A stretch of 64,000 bases of DNA from Yinghuangia soli (GTDB lineage: Bacteria; Actinomycetota; Actinomycetes; Streptomycetales; Streptomycetaceae), in contig NZ_JAKFHA010000002.1 in assembly GCF_021502675.1 (NCBI RefSeq), forward strand, positions 414,199 through 478,198, in the 5' to 3' direction. The position numbers and the translations under genes are program-made. Shown here piece by piece: positions 25,322 through 34,091 of this stretch (positions are counted from its first letter, which is position 1; each line of letters starts with the position of its first letter). The notes beneath the pieces were generated by a model that made no database searches, was not told the DNA's origin, and saw nothing but the letters and a program-made list of their open reading frames with translations.

Positions 25322-26650
25322 TCAGCCGGCGAGCACCGGCCGGGCCGCTGCGTCGCGCGGCCGGACCACCGCGGCCGGCTCGGCCTGCGGTCCGGACGGC
25401 AGCCCGGCGTGCGGCTCGACGGGCAGCGACGCGGCCACCACCACGCCGTTCTGCACCGGGCTGAGCTTGCGGCCCATGCGCACGCCGAGCACCGTGATGA
25501 GCAGCGAGCAGGCCATCAGCGCGACCAGGTACGGCCCGTACGCGCCGGACCCGACCATGAGCCCGGCGAACGCCGGGCCGGCCGCCATCGCCAGCTGCTT
25601 CACCAGCGACTGCGCGGCGTTGTACTGGCCGAGCAGATGCGCAGGCGCCAGGTCGGCGACCATCGGGCCCAGCGTCGGCGCGAGCAGGCTCTCGCCGACC
25701 CCGAGCAGCGCGTACGCGCCGATGATGGTGAGCACCGCCATCGCGGCGTTGCCGTGCACCAGCCCGGAGACCGCGGTGACGATCCAGGCGAGCAGCCACA
25801 CCAGGCCGGTCGCGGCGATCACCATGCTGCGCCGGCGGCGCGCGGTGATCTTCAGGACGGCGAGCTGGCCGACCACGATGACCGCGGTGTTCGCGGCCAG
25901 CGCGACGCCCAGCATGCTCGGCGAGATCCGGCTGACCTCGGTGGCGAACGCGGCCAGGCCGGACTCGAACTGCCCGTAGCAGGTGAAGAAGATCAGCGCG
26001 CTGACCGCGCACAGCCGGACCATGGCCTTGTTGCGCAGCAGGTGCCGCCACCCGGACTTGGCCCCGGCGCCCGCCGCGGCGTGCTCGGCGGCCGGCACCG
26101 CGGCGGTGCCCACCACGAGGCCGAGCACCAGGAACATCACGGTCTCCATGGCGAACAGCACGGTGAAGCTGGCCGGGTGCGCGGGATCGACGATCAGGCC
26201 GCCGATCAGCCCGCCGATGCCCAGCCCCAGGTTGTTGAAGGTGAACTGCAGCGCGAAGGCCCGGGCCCGGGTGGCCGGCGTGGTGCAGCGCACGATCATC
26301 GTGGCCAGTGCGGGCTGGATGCCCGCCACACCGGCGCCGAGCAGTGCCGCGCCGATCATGACCAGCGGTGCGTTCACCGCGAGGCCGAGCGTCAGCGAAC
26401 CCGCGGCGGCCACGACGGCGCCGGCCACCGCGACCGGGCGCGGTCCGCGCCGGTCGATGGCCGGGCCGATGAGCGGCAGCGCGGCGAGGGCGGCGACCGC
26501 CAGCACGCTGAACATGAGACCGGCCTGGCCGGCCGACATGTCGCGCACCCGCGTCACGTAGACGAAGAGAAAGGGAACGGTGAACCCGCTGCCGAACGCA
26601 CTGAGGGCGTTGCCGAGCTGGATCCGACGGAGCGCCGAGTTGGTCGCCAC
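25322..26650 (-). CDS. MFS multidrug efflux transporter
   Basis: A 442-aa major-facilitator protein with about 12 membrane helices. The loop-2/3 motif GPAIDRRGPRPV and the TM5-type segment (ALLGAGVAGIQPALATM) are visible; a mid-protein loop (about 190-205) divides the halves. It is divergent from a MarR regulator, the arrangement of the S. coelicolor SCO4121/SCO4122 pair, recalled as a multidrug efflux system. The start is decided by AGGAGG six nt before the GTG at 26650; an ATG at 26671 lies upstream of that ribosome binding site and is unlikely. Substrate is unknown. Confidence 0.92.
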   Translation of the reverse strand: MATNSALRRIQLGNALSAFGSGFTVPFLFVYVTRVRDMSAGQAGLMFSVLAVAALAALPLIGPAIDRRGPRPVAVAGAVVAAAGSLTLGLAVNAPLVMIGAALLGAGVAGIQPALATMIVRCTTPATRARAFALQFTFNNLGLGIGGLIGGLIVDPAHPASFTVLFAMETVMFLVLGLVVGTAAVPAAEHAAAGAGAKSGWRHLLRNKAMVRLCAVSALIFFTCYGQFESGLAAFATEVSRISPSMLGVALAANTAVIVVGQLAVLKITARRRRSMVIAATGLVWLLAWIVTAVSGLVHGNAAMAVLTIIGAYALLGVGESLLAPTLGPMVADLAPAHLLGQYNAAQSLVKQLAMAAGPAFAGLMVGSGAYGPYLVALMACSLLITVLGVRMGRKLSPVQNGVVVAASLPVEPHAGLPSGPQAEPAAVVRPRDAAARPVLAG

Positions 26651-26835
26651 CACACACCTCCTGACTGCCATGTGGCGGGACCGGCTGCTCCGGGCCCGCG
26701 GGGGTCCGCCTCCGGCCGGGACCGCGCCGCCCCCGGGCGCCCTGCGTGCGGGCGCAACTCAAGAAGCCGCCGCGCCGGCCGGACGGCCGCTGCGACGGTT
26801 CTCGGGGGTGGAAGGGGGTCTCAAAGCCTGAAGAC

Positions 26836-26885
26836 TTAGGACCTAAACTCTACTGCTATGAAGAGTTTCTGTCTAATGACTTAAG
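26836..26885. promoter_or_regulatory. Candidate MarR operator cluster
   Basis: In the divergent MFS/MarR interval (257 bp), the AT-rich patch 26830-26890 holds TTAGG-A-CCTAA (26836-26846), AAACTC-N12-GAGTTT (26845-26868) and CTTAAG (26880-26885), with GACTTA repeated at 26833 and 26878. Several symmetric elements over the promoter fit MarR binding and mutual repression. Confidence 0.55.
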
Positions 26886-26907
26886 TGCGTGCAGGTATGC
26901 TGACCGC

Positions 26908-27552
26908 ATGGAGTCGGATCAGCACGGACCGGCGGCCGCCTCCGGGCCTGCCGCGGCCGCCCCGGACGGGCCGGGCCCGGACGACCGGTCGTCCGGGCAG
27001 GCGTCCGTACAGCCTCCCGAGGCGGTGCTCGCGGACTCCGACCTGGAGGCCCACCTCGCGATGTTCCAGCGCGAGTTCCCCGAGGTGGACCCGCAGGTCG
27101 AGATCATCGTGGCGGCGCTCTTCCGGCTGCACCGCCGGATGTCGGTGGCGTACGGCCGCCAGCTCACGGCGCTCGGCATCACCAACGCCGAATGGGAGGT
27201 GCTGCGCGCCCTCGTCCTGGTCGGCGCCCCGTACCGGCTCAGCCCCGGCGAACTGGCCCGCAGCCTCGGCCTCACCCCGGCCGCCATGACGCACCGGGTC
27301 GACCGCATGGTCACCGACGAGCTCGTCACCCGCACCCGCGACGAGAACAACCGGGTCCGGGTGATCATCGAGCTGACCGATGCGGGCCGCGACATGTGGG
27401 TCCGCGTGGTGCGCGAGGCCGCCGGCTTCGAGGCGGCCCTGCTGCAGGACCTCGGCTCGGCGCAGCGCGACGCCCTCGCGGACGGCCTGCGCATGATGCT
27501 CGCCCGCATCGAGGAGACCCAGCCGGACGGCACCGGCCGCTCCGAAGGCTGA
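26908..27552 (+). CDS. MarR-family transcriptional regulator
   Basis: A 214-aa MarR protein. A variable, Pro/Ala-rich N-terminal arm (1-65) precedes the winged helix-turn-helix core (about 90-170): RLHRRMSVAYGRQLTALGITNAEWEVLRAL, LARSLGLTPAAMTHRVDRM and the wing DENNRVRVI. It probably represses the divergent efflux gene and itself, with drugs as inducers; this is family knowledge plus context. ATG 26908 has only a weak GCAGG-type site. A possible alternative start downstream would remove part of the N-terminal arm. Confidence 0.9.
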   Translation: MESDQHGPAAASGPAAAAPDGPGPDDRSSGQASVQPPEAVLADSDLEAHLAMFQREFPEVDPQVEIIVAALFRLHRRMSVAYGRQLTALGITNAEWEVLRALVLVGAPYRLSPGELARSLGLTPAAMTHRVDRMVTDELVTRTRDENNRVRVIIELTDAGRDMWVRVVREAAGFEAALLQDLGSAQRDALADGLRMMLARIEETQPDGTGRSEG

Positions 27553-27739
27553 CCCCGCCGGGCCGCCTGCGGGCGATCGCGGTGGAGGGCGCGGGAAGTT
27601 GGTGGGTCGAGCCGACCGGCGGGTGACCTGGCGGCCACGCGGCGGCCGACTCGGCCACGGTACGTACAGCGTTCCCCGCCGACCCGACACCGATGCCGGA
27701 TGGCCCCCTCGGTTCACCCGAAGGTGTGGTGCGGGCCTT

Positions 27740-28144
27740 CTACAGCGACTTCGCGGGCGGCTCCGGAGCCTCGCCCGCGTGCCGGCGCTCTGCCTGACGC
27801 AGCGTCACGCGCAGCCAGGCCCACAGCGCCAGGAACGCCAGCGCCAGCACGAACGCCGCCATCCCCCCGAACACCCACCAGAACGTCGATGCGGGCGGCA
27901 GCGCCTCGGGCGGCGACTCCGGCCACGCCGCCGCCACATCGCCGGGATCCGCGGCCAACTCCCGGATCGCGGTGCCGGACCGCGAGAAGCGCACCCCCGC
28001 CGGCCACTCCTGGTGCGACACCAGGCCGGCCAGCCCGGTGGACAGCCAGGTCGCCGCCGTCGCCCCCACCAGCAGCACCAGGACGCCGATCAGCACGCCG
28101 TCGGGTATGCCGCCCTGTGCGGACCGCGGACCCTGCTGCGCCAT
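27740..28144 (-). CDS. Two-helix membrane protein of T4SS-like cluster
   Basis: A 134-aa protein with membrane helices at about 19-40 and 82-105, the region between them predicted outside, and a charged C-terminal tail. Family unknown. ATG 28144 is preceded by GGGAGG six nt upstream. It is the last gene of the minus-strand type IV-secretion-like operon, 25 bp after the ATPase gene, and is likely a membrane accessory of the apparatus. No homologous named VirB subunit can be assigned by eye. Confidence 0.75.
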   Translation of the reverse strand: MAQQGPRSAQGGIPDGVLIGVLVLLVGATAATWLSTGLAGLVSHQEWPAGVRFSRSGTAIRELAADPGDVAAAWPESPPEALPPASTFWWVFGGMAAFVLALAFLALWAWLRVTLRQAERRHAGEAPEPPAKSL

Positions 28145-28169
28145 CGCCGCCTCCCGGTCCGGTCGTGCG

Positions 28170-29525
28170 TCAGGCGGCCGGATCGCCCGCCAAGGCCGCC
28201 TCCGCCCGCACCCGTTCGTCCATCGCATCCTCGGTCATCGCCCGGTCGGTGTACACCATCGGCCGCTCGGTGTCGGTGATCAGGTGCTTGACCACCTGCA
28301 CGTTGCCGTTCACGTCCCACACCGCGATGCCCGGCGTGAGGGTCGGGATGATCTCCACCGCCCAGCGCGGCAGCCCCAGCACCTTGCCGGTGGCCCGCGC
28401 CTCGTCGGCCTTCTGCATGTAGACGGTCCGGGTCGAGGCCATCTTCAGGATCGCCGCCGCCTCCTTGGCGGCCGCCCCGTCCACCACGTCCGACAAGTGG
28501 TGCACCACCGCCACGAACGACAGGCCCAGGCGCCGCCCGAACTTCAGCAGCCGCTGGAACAGCTGCGCCACGAACGGGCTGTTGATGATGTGCCAGGCCT
28601 CTTCGACCAGGAAGATCCGCTTGACCCGGTCCGGGCGGATCCAGGTGTGCTCCAGCCACACCCCGACGATCGCCATGAGGATCGGCATCGCGATGGAGTT
28701 CCGGTCGATGTGCGACAGGTCGAAGATGATCAGCGGGGCGTCCAGGTCGATGCCCGTCGTGGTCGGCCCCTCGAACATGTTCTTCAGGTCGCCGTCCACC
28801 AGCCGGTCCAGCACCAGCGCGACGTCCAGGCCCCAGATCCGCACATCGGCGAGGTCCAGGCTGAGCAGGTCCGCGGACTCCTTGGTCGGATTGCGCAGCG
28901 CGTCCACGACGTCCGGGAGTATCGGCTGGCGGCCGCGCACCGTGCGCATCACATGGACGTGCGCGGCCTTGAGCGCATACCCGGCCCGCTCCTCAAGCTG
29001 GCGGCCCATCGCCACCTCGATGATGGTGCGCAGCAGCGCCAGCTGGCCGGTCGAGGTGATCGCCGGGTCGAGCGGGTTGAGCCGCACCGCCTCGCCGGTC
29101 AGATCGCTCGGGTCCAGCCGGACCGGCTTGATGCCGAGCGCCTGCGCGATGTGGTTCCACTCGCCGACGCCGTCCTCGCCCTGCGCGTCCAGGACCACCA
29201 CTTGGCGGTCCCGGAAGCGCAACTGGCGCAGCACATACGTCTTCTCCAGCGCGGACTTGCCGTTGCCCGACTCGCCCAGCACCAGCCAGTGCGGCGCAGG
29301 GAGCTGCTGCCCGTACAGCTGGAACGGGTCGTACACGTAGCCCTTGCCGGAGTAGACCTCGCGGCCGATGATCACCCCGGAGTCGCCGAGGCCGGGCGCC
29401 GCGGTCGGCAGGTAGACCGCCTGGGCCTGCCCGGTGGAGGTGCGCACCGGCAGCCGCTGGGTCTCCGGCTTGCCGAAGAGGAAACTGGAAAAACCGTCGG
29501 TGAGCAGGGACATGATGCCGGTCAC
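28170..29525 (-). CDS. VirB4/TraC-like ATPase
   Basis: A 451-aa P-loop ATPase. Walker A GESGNGKS is at 84-91. A Walker B-like IFLVEEAWHII and the conserved VVDALRNPTKE and LKFGRRLGLSFVAVVHH motifs identify the VirB4/TraC branch. It would energise substrate passage or pilus-like assembly at the inner membrane. GTG 29525 is preceded by AGGAGGTGA, which overlaps the preceding gene's TGA, so translational coupling is likely. Usual VirB4 proteins are ~800 aa; the N-terminal part here appears to be supplied by the preceding gene. Confidence 0.88.
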   Translation of the reverse strand: MTGIMSLLTDGFSSFLFGKPETQRLPVRTSTGQAQAVYLPTAAPGLGDSGVIIGREVYSGKGYVYDPFQLYGQQLPAPHWLVLGESGNGKSALEKTYVLRQLRFRDRQVVVLDAQGEDGVGEWNHIAQALGIKPVRLDPSDLTGEAVRLNPLDPAITSTGQLALLRTIIEVAMGRQLEERAGYALKAAHVHVMRTVRGRQPILPDVVDALRNPTKESADLLSLDLADVRIWGLDVALVLDRLVDGDLKNMFEGPTTTGIDLDAPLIIFDLSHIDRNSIAMPILMAIVGVWLEHTWIRPDRVKRIFLVEEAWHIINSPFVAQLFQRLLKFGRRLGLSFVAVVHHLSDVVDGAAAKEAAAILKMASTRTVYMQKADEARATGKVLGLPRWAVEIIPTLTPGIAVWDVNGNVQVVKHLITDTERPMVYTDRAMTEDAMDERVRAEAALAGDPAA

Positions 29526-29529
29526 GACG

Positions 29530-31041
29530 TCACCTCCTGATGCCGGTGGCGAACGGCAGGGTGTTCACGAACGCGCGGTGCTGCTCGCGGTCGCACCACT
29601 CCAGCTTGAGGAAGCACTTGCCGGCCGAGGCCCGGATCGTCCGCTTGTCCCGGGCCAGTTGCTCCGGGTCGCGGGACGAGACGGTGATGTAGCCGACCAG
29701 GTTCACGCCGGCCGCGCCGCCCGCCAGGTCCTCGCCGCGCTGGTCCACCCGGCCGGTGTGGGCCAGGTCGCGCGGGTCGACCACGCGGTTCATCTTCGCG
29801 GCGCGCGCCGCATCCGCGTCGTCGTTGGTCTTCTCGGTGAGCATGCGCTCGATGGCGATGTCGGTCGGTTCCAGGTCCATGGTGACCGCGACGGTGCGGA
29901 TCACGTCCGGGGTGTGCACCAGCAGCGGCGCCAGGAAGTTCACCCCGACCGGGGTCAGCGGCCACTCCTTGACCCACGCGGTGGCATGGCACCACGGCCG
30001 CGCGGTCTCCGACTCGCGGGTCTTGGCCGCCACGTAGTTCGGGTGCGTGGCGTCCAGCTCGGCCGGCCACGCGTAGCGGGCCTGCATGCCGTCGAACTGG
30101 TCGATCTGGTGCTCCGGGTCGTACATGGAGTGGATCAGCGAGGCCAGCCGGGCCTCGTTCATCGGCTGCCGCACCCGGATGTCCGCCTCGGCGAGCCGGG
30201 CGCACACGTCGGTCAGCTCGCGGGCCATCACCACGCCCAGGCCGTCGTCGCCCTTGCCCATCACCGAGGACTCCGCGGCCAGGTCGCGGTTGTAGTGCAT
30301 GCACGCGACCAGGTACGCGCGGTGCTGCTCGCTCGACGTCGACACCATCGACTGCAGCTGGTCGTACGAGTCCTTCACCCAGCGCGGCGCCCCCGGGTCG
30401 CCGCGCCGCGCGACGTCCTTGGTGTGCGCGTCCGGGTCGGCGGGCATCGTGCGCGCCAGGATCTGCAGCCGGGTCACGAACCCGTCGCCGTTCGCCACGT
30501 GCTTCAGCAGCGTGCCGAACCGCTCGACCAGCGCCTCCTGGTCCTCCGAGTCGCGCAGCCCGACGCCGGGGCCCTCGATCTCGATCGCCGCGGTGACGGT
30601 GCGCCGCTCCAGGTGCATCAGCACCGCCAGCTCGTCCGGCCCGAACGGCACGCTCAGCCAGCTCAGCCGGCCGATCCCGGGCGGTGAGCCGACCGCGACG
30701 CGGCCGCCGTCCAGCCGGGTGCCCGCCTCCATCACCGACGAGCGGTACCGCGCACCGCGCTTCAGGGTGCGCTTGTAACTGCGGTTGATCTCGAACCACT
30801 TGTAGAACGTGCGCTGCTTGTACGGCATGTAGACGGCCGAGAACGCGATGAGCGGGAAGCCCACCAGGCCGACGATGCGGACCGGCAGCACCGGCACCAG
30901 CAGGCCCCACAGCAGCCCGAGGGCGCCGCCCGCGATGATCAGGAAGATCTCGCCGGGTTCGCGGTTCTTGCCGATGACGGCGGTCGGCTTGGCCTTGCCG
31001 ATGAGGAACGTCCGTCGGCGGTGGATCGGCTGTGTGGTCAT
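29530..31041 (-). CDS. SCO6880-family T4SS-like protein
   Basis: A 503-aa protein with two N-terminal membrane helices (about 32-50 and 55-72) followed by a ~420-residue soluble region with RTVTAAIEIEG, PRWVKDSYDQLQ and GVNLVGYITVSS. It matches what is annotated as the SCO6880 family, found beside VirB4-like ATPases in streptomycetes. It resembles VirB3/PrgI joined to the N-terminal part of VirB4. ATG 31041 has GAGG eight nt upstream and sits 3 bp after the preceding stop codon. It is part of a tight operon. Confidence 0.8.
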   Translation of the reverse strand: MTTQPIHRRRTFLIGKAKPTAVIGKNREPGEIFLIIAGGALGLLWGLLVPVLPVRIVGLVGFPLIAFSAVYMPYKQRTFYKWFEINRSYKRTLKRGARYRSSVMEAGTRLDGGRVAVGSPPGIGRLSWLSVPFGPDELAVLMHLERRTVTAAIEIEGPGVGLRDSEDQEALVERFGTLLKHVANGDGFVTRLQILARTMPADPDAHTKDVARRGDPGAPRWVKDSYDQLQSMVSTSSEQHRAYLVACMHYNRDLAAESSVMGKGDDGLGVVMARELTDVCARLAEADIRVRQPMNEARLASLIHSMYDPEHQIDQFDGMQARYAWPAELDATHPNYVAAKTRESETARPWCHATAWVKEWPLTPVGVNFLAPLLVHTPDVIRTVAVTMDLEPTDIAIERMLTEKTNDDADAARAAKMNRVVDPRDLAHTGRVDQRGEDLAGGAAGVNLVGYITVSSRDPEQLARDKRTIRASAGKCFLKLEWCDREQHRAFVNTLPFATGIRR

Positions 31042-31044
31042 GGG

Positions 31045-32526
31045 TCAGGCCTCGTTCCGGGTCCTGGCGTGCGGCGTGTTGCCGGGGCTGGCCGGGGAAG
31101 GAGCAGGTGCCGCCGCGGGGGACCCCGTCCCCCCGCCGCCGCGTCGGCCGCCGTGGGCCGCGATGCCGGACGACACCGCACCCGCGGCCGCCGGAGCGGC
31201 GCCTCCGCCGCCGCCCTGGCCGTCCTGACCGCGCCCCGCGTGCGCGCGGATGCCCTGCTTCATGAACGTCGCAGGCCCGCTCACCAAGGATGCCGCACCG
31301 CCGCCGGCCGCCATCGCGCGGCGCCCGCCTTGCATTTGCGCCATATCGTCGCCCAGATTCGGAACGAAGCGGTAGATCAGGACGCTTGCGAAGATCGACA
31401 GCAGCATGATCGACAGCCCGCCCAGCACCGCGGTGAACGCGTCCTGCTGCGTATTGCCCGCGGAAATCGCGGTCGCCAGACCCAGCACGATGACCACCAC
31501 CGGCTTGGCCAGCAGCACCGCGGCCATGATGCCCGCCCAGCGGCGCACGTGGTGCCACATGGCCTTGTCCACCAAGCCCGAGTACACGGCGGTGCCGAGC
31601 ATCGCCCCGACGTACAACATCGCGGCGCGTACCAGGAGTTCCAGCCACAGCACGGCCGCGGCCGCCATCGACAGCATGGACACGAAGATCAGCATCACCG
31701 GGCCGCCGCCCAGCCCCGCGTTGGGGTCGAGCGCCTTCGCGAACCCGCCCAGGAACCGGTCGGTGTCCTGCTGCGTGCCGGACGCGATCGCGGCGGTGAC
31801 GGCATCGGTCAGCGACACCGCCAGGTAGAGCGTCAGCGGTGTGAACGCCGAAGCCATCACGGCAAGCCAGAGGTAGCCCACCGCTTCGCTGATCGCAGTG
31901 CCGAGCGAGGCGCCGCGCATCGCGCGCTTCGCCACCGCCAGCATCCACAGCAGCAGGGTCAGGAACGTGGACGCCGCGAACACCACGGCGTACTGGCGCA
32001 GGAAGCCGGCATTGGTGAAGTCCACCTGCGTGGTGCTGTTCACGGTGGCGGCCAGCCGCTCGATGATCCACGTCGCGGCGTCCGCACAGCCCTTGGCGAT
32101 CGCGCCGAGCGGGTCGGTCACGAAGCCCGCAGTCTGCGCCGGGTTCCCCGGCAGCACCCCGAGGCCCGCCTCGCCGCTCTGGCAGTACGTCTTGGCCGGG
32201 CCGGTCAGCATGTCGCAATACGCCTGCGCCGCGCCGCTCGCCCCGCCTGACGGTGCCGGCGACGCCGGGGGGACCACCGGGGCTGCGGGCCCTGCGGGTG
32301 CCACGGCCGCGGCGGATGCGGCCGGCGGCGCGGGGACGGCACCCGGCGCGGCAGGCGCGGCCGGAGTCGGGTCGGCGAACGCGGACGACGCGGCCACCAC
32401 CACGGCCGCCTGCGCCGCCGCGAACACCCCGGCGACGACCGCGGCCATGCCGACCGCACCCACCGGGCGGCCGCGGCGTACCGGGCGGGGCATCGGACCG
32501 GGCACCGCACAGCGCTCAACGTGCAT
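31045..32526 (-). CDS. VirB6-like polytopic membrane protein
   Basis: A 493-aa protein. It starts with a basic N-terminus, a hydrophobic segment (about 25-50) ending in A-F-A, and then a Pro/Ala-rich stretch, so it may have a signal peptide. A central region with about six membrane helices (about 165-400) resembles VirB6/TrbL channel proteins. The C-terminal ~90 residues are Gly/Pro/Ala-rich and probably disordered. Two Cys-containing segments (C in AYCDMLTGPAKTYC) precede the helices. ATG 32526 follows GAGGAAC and overlaps the upstream gene by 11 nt. Assignment is by topology and context. Confidence 0.75.
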   Translation of the reverse strand: MHVERCAVPGPMPRPVRRGRPVGAVGMAAVVAGVFAAAQAAVVVAASSAFADPTPAAPAAPGAVPAPPAASAAAVAPAGPAAPVVPPASPAPSGGASGAAQAYCDMLTGPAKTYCQSGEAGLGVLPGNPAQTAGFVTDPLGAIAKGCADAATWIIERLAATVNSTTQVDFTNAGFLRQYAVVFAASTFLTLLLWMLAVAKRAMRGASLGTAISEAVGYLWLAVMASAFTPLTLYLAVSLTDAVTAAIASGTQQDTDRFLGGFAKALDPNAGLGGGPVMLIFVSMLSMAAAAVLWLELLVRAAMLYVGAMLGTAVYSGLVDKAMWHHVRRWAGIMAAVLLAKPVVVIVLGLATAISAGNTQQDAFTAVLGGLSIMLLSIFASVLIYRFVPNLGDDMAQMQGGRRAMAAGGGAASLVSGPATFMKQGIRAHAGRGQDGQGGGGGAAPAAAGAVSSGIAAHGGRRGGGGTGSPAAAPAPSPASPGNTPHARTRNEA

Positions 32527-33313
32527 AGCGAAGTTCCTCGAAGTCCCGGACGGCCTGGGCAATTTCCGCCGCCCCCGAAGCGGTCTGCAGACCGCTGACC
32601 GGGGTCGGCCCCTCCTTCTGGCCGAAGTCGACGAGCTTCCAGTCGCCGTCCGCCCAGGACAGCCGCATCGTCGTGGTGCTCCAGGCCTCGCTGACCGGCT
32701 TGGTCGAGCCCGCACCCGCGAGTCCCACCAAGCCCGCCCCCCATACCTCGACGGTCGCCGAATCCGCGGTGTACGACACCGGCTTGGTGCCCACCGGAAG
32801 CGCCCGGCACACGAAGACCAGCCCCTTGGGGGCATTGCCCTGGGCATCCAGCCCGAACAACGTGGTCTGCGCGGCGAATGCGGCGTCCGCGCGGGCCAGC
32901 AGGCCGGCCTTCGTCGCCGGGTCCGCGATCGCGGCGATCAGCGCCTGCCGCGAGGCGGGCTTGAACATCGCGGAAGACCCGTAGGCGGTGGCATAGTTGG
33001 CGGCCGCCGACTGGGCGCCCTCACGGGTGCGCGGATGGCCGACCGCGACGCCAGCCACGGTGCCCGCGTCCCGGCCGCCGGCAACCGCCGGGACGCCCGC
33101 GGAGTTCTGCGCACTGCCGGCCGGCTGCGTGCCGCCGGCCTCCTGATCCGTTCCGCCGCGCCGGCTTGCGTACGCCAACGTCAGCATCACGACGAGGATC
33201 ACCACGACCACGCCCACCCCGGACAGCACCGGATTGCGGCGCCGCGCCGGCAGCGCCCCCTCCTCGGCGCGCACCGGTAACCGCGTGCGCGTACGGGGCA
33301 GCTCGTCACTCAT
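32516..33313 (-). CDS. VirB8/TcpC-like single-pass protein
   Basis: A 265-aa protein: a short basic cytoplasmic part, one membrane helix (about 32-53), a Gly/Ala-rich linker and a ~150-residue exported domain ending VRDFEELRYAR. The helix-then-NTF2-like-fold layout is the VirB8/TcpC pattern, although sequence similarity cannot be judged here. ATG 33313 gives a normal cytoplasmic tail; upstream in-frame codons extend into a Cys-rich segment and are rejected. It overlaps the VirB6-like gene, so the proteins are probably made together. Confidence 0.68.
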   Translation of the reverse strand: MSDELPRTRTRLPVRAEEGALPARRRNPVLSGVGVVVVILVVMLTLAYASRRGGTDQEAGGTQPAGSAQNSAGVPAVAGGRDAGTVAGVAVGHPRTREGAQSAAANYATAYGSSAMFKPASRQALIAAIADPATKAGLLARADAAFAAQTTLFGLDAQGNAPKGLVFVCRALPVGTKPVSYTADSATVEVWGAGLVGLAGAGSTKPVSEAWSTTTMRLSWADGDWKLVDFGQKEGPTPVSGLQTASGAAEIAQAVRDFEELRYAR

Positions 33314-33454
33314 CCAGGCCCCCGCCCGGCCGCACGCGGTCCGCCCGCAGGTTCCGGACATACGGCGCAGCAGGGGAGTTGCGCGGGCAGGGGTCAGCCA
33401 CGTGAGCCACCTCGGGTCGGCGAATCGGGCAGGTCCGAAGGACCAGGGCGGGTC

Positions 33455-33763
33455 CTAGATCGCCATCCCGTAGATGATCGTGAAGAGCGTGCCGAGCGAG
33501 CCGATGATGAACACGCCGGTGAGTCCGGCGACGATCAGGCCCTTCCCCTGTTCGGCACTGAACGTGTCGCGCAAGGCCGTTGCCCCTATCCGCTGCTTGG
33601 CCGCGCCCCAAATGGCGATGGCCAGGCAGAGGAGGATCGCGACGGCCATGACGACCTGGACCATCGTGCGTGCCTCGGCTCCCAGCGTCGCGAAGGGCCC
33701 CCAGTCCGGGGCAATCCCACCGATGATCGTGTTGATGTCGCCGTTGCCTGCACCTAGATACAT
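33455..33763 (-). CDS. VirB2-like small membrane protein
   Basis: A 102-aa protein with two membrane helices (about 33-53 and 75-98) separated by a short loop containing RIGATALRDTFSAEQGKG. This is the size and topology of VirB2/TrbC pilin-type subunits, but without a signal peptide. ATG 33763 follows GGGCGGTGA; a GTG at 33772 is the alternative. It is the first clear gene of the minus-strand operon, 141 bp before the VirB8-like gene. Confidence 0.7.
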   Translation of the reverse strand: MYLGAGNGDINTIIGGIAPDWGPFATLGAEARTMVQVVMAVAILLCLAIAIWGAAKQRIGATALRDTFSAEQGKGLIVAGLTGVFIIGSLGTLFTIIYGMAI

Positions 33764-33909
33764 GCCGTTCACCGCCCCCGACTCGGGCTTCTCGAGTTAC
33801 CCCCGCCGGGTGAAGCGGAGGCGTCGTGCCACGGGATTATTCTGTCCTGACGACACCGTTCGGGCCACCACCTCACCGAAGCGGTCCGCTCACTGTGTGT
33901 ATCACGGGT

Positions 33910-34059
33910 GATTGCGCAGAGCAATCATGGCGCGCACAATGAGGCCGAGCCCGAAGCGTGCACGGTCCCTGCCCGCTGCCGCACCCCCATCGGGGCCGCC
34001 CGGAGTTCCGGCCGGTCCCCGTTGTCCCGAATGGTGTCCCGGATGTTGTCCCGCTCCAT
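33910..34059. promoter_or_regulatory. Divergent T4SS region, repeats and small ORF
   Basis: The 328-bp space between the VirB2-like gene and the SLT/NlpC gene contains GATTGC-N5-GCAATC (33910-33926), a candidate operator. It also holds three tandem 12-bp units beginning TGTCCCG (at 34023, 34035 and 34047). A minus-strand 44-codon ORF (33925-34059, ATG 34059, GAGGAG four nt upstream) reads the repeats as RDNI-RDTI-RDNG, so a small protein is conceivable. Confidence 0.45.
33925..34059 (-). CDS. Possible 44-aa small protein
   Basis: ATG at 34059 with GAGGAG upstream opens MERDNIRDTIRDNGDRPE and ends at TGA 33925. The three DNA repeats fall in phase as four-residue units, and the product would be charged and soluble. 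It would be the first gene of the T4SS-like operon, 162 bp before the VirB2-like start. Codon bias support is weak and it may be a chance ORF. Confidence 0.25.
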   Translation of the reverse strand: MERDNIRDTIRDNGDRPELRAAPMGVRQRAGTVHASGSASLCAP

Positions 34060-34091
34060 GATGCTCCTCTTCGCGCGCCCGGATACCCCGC

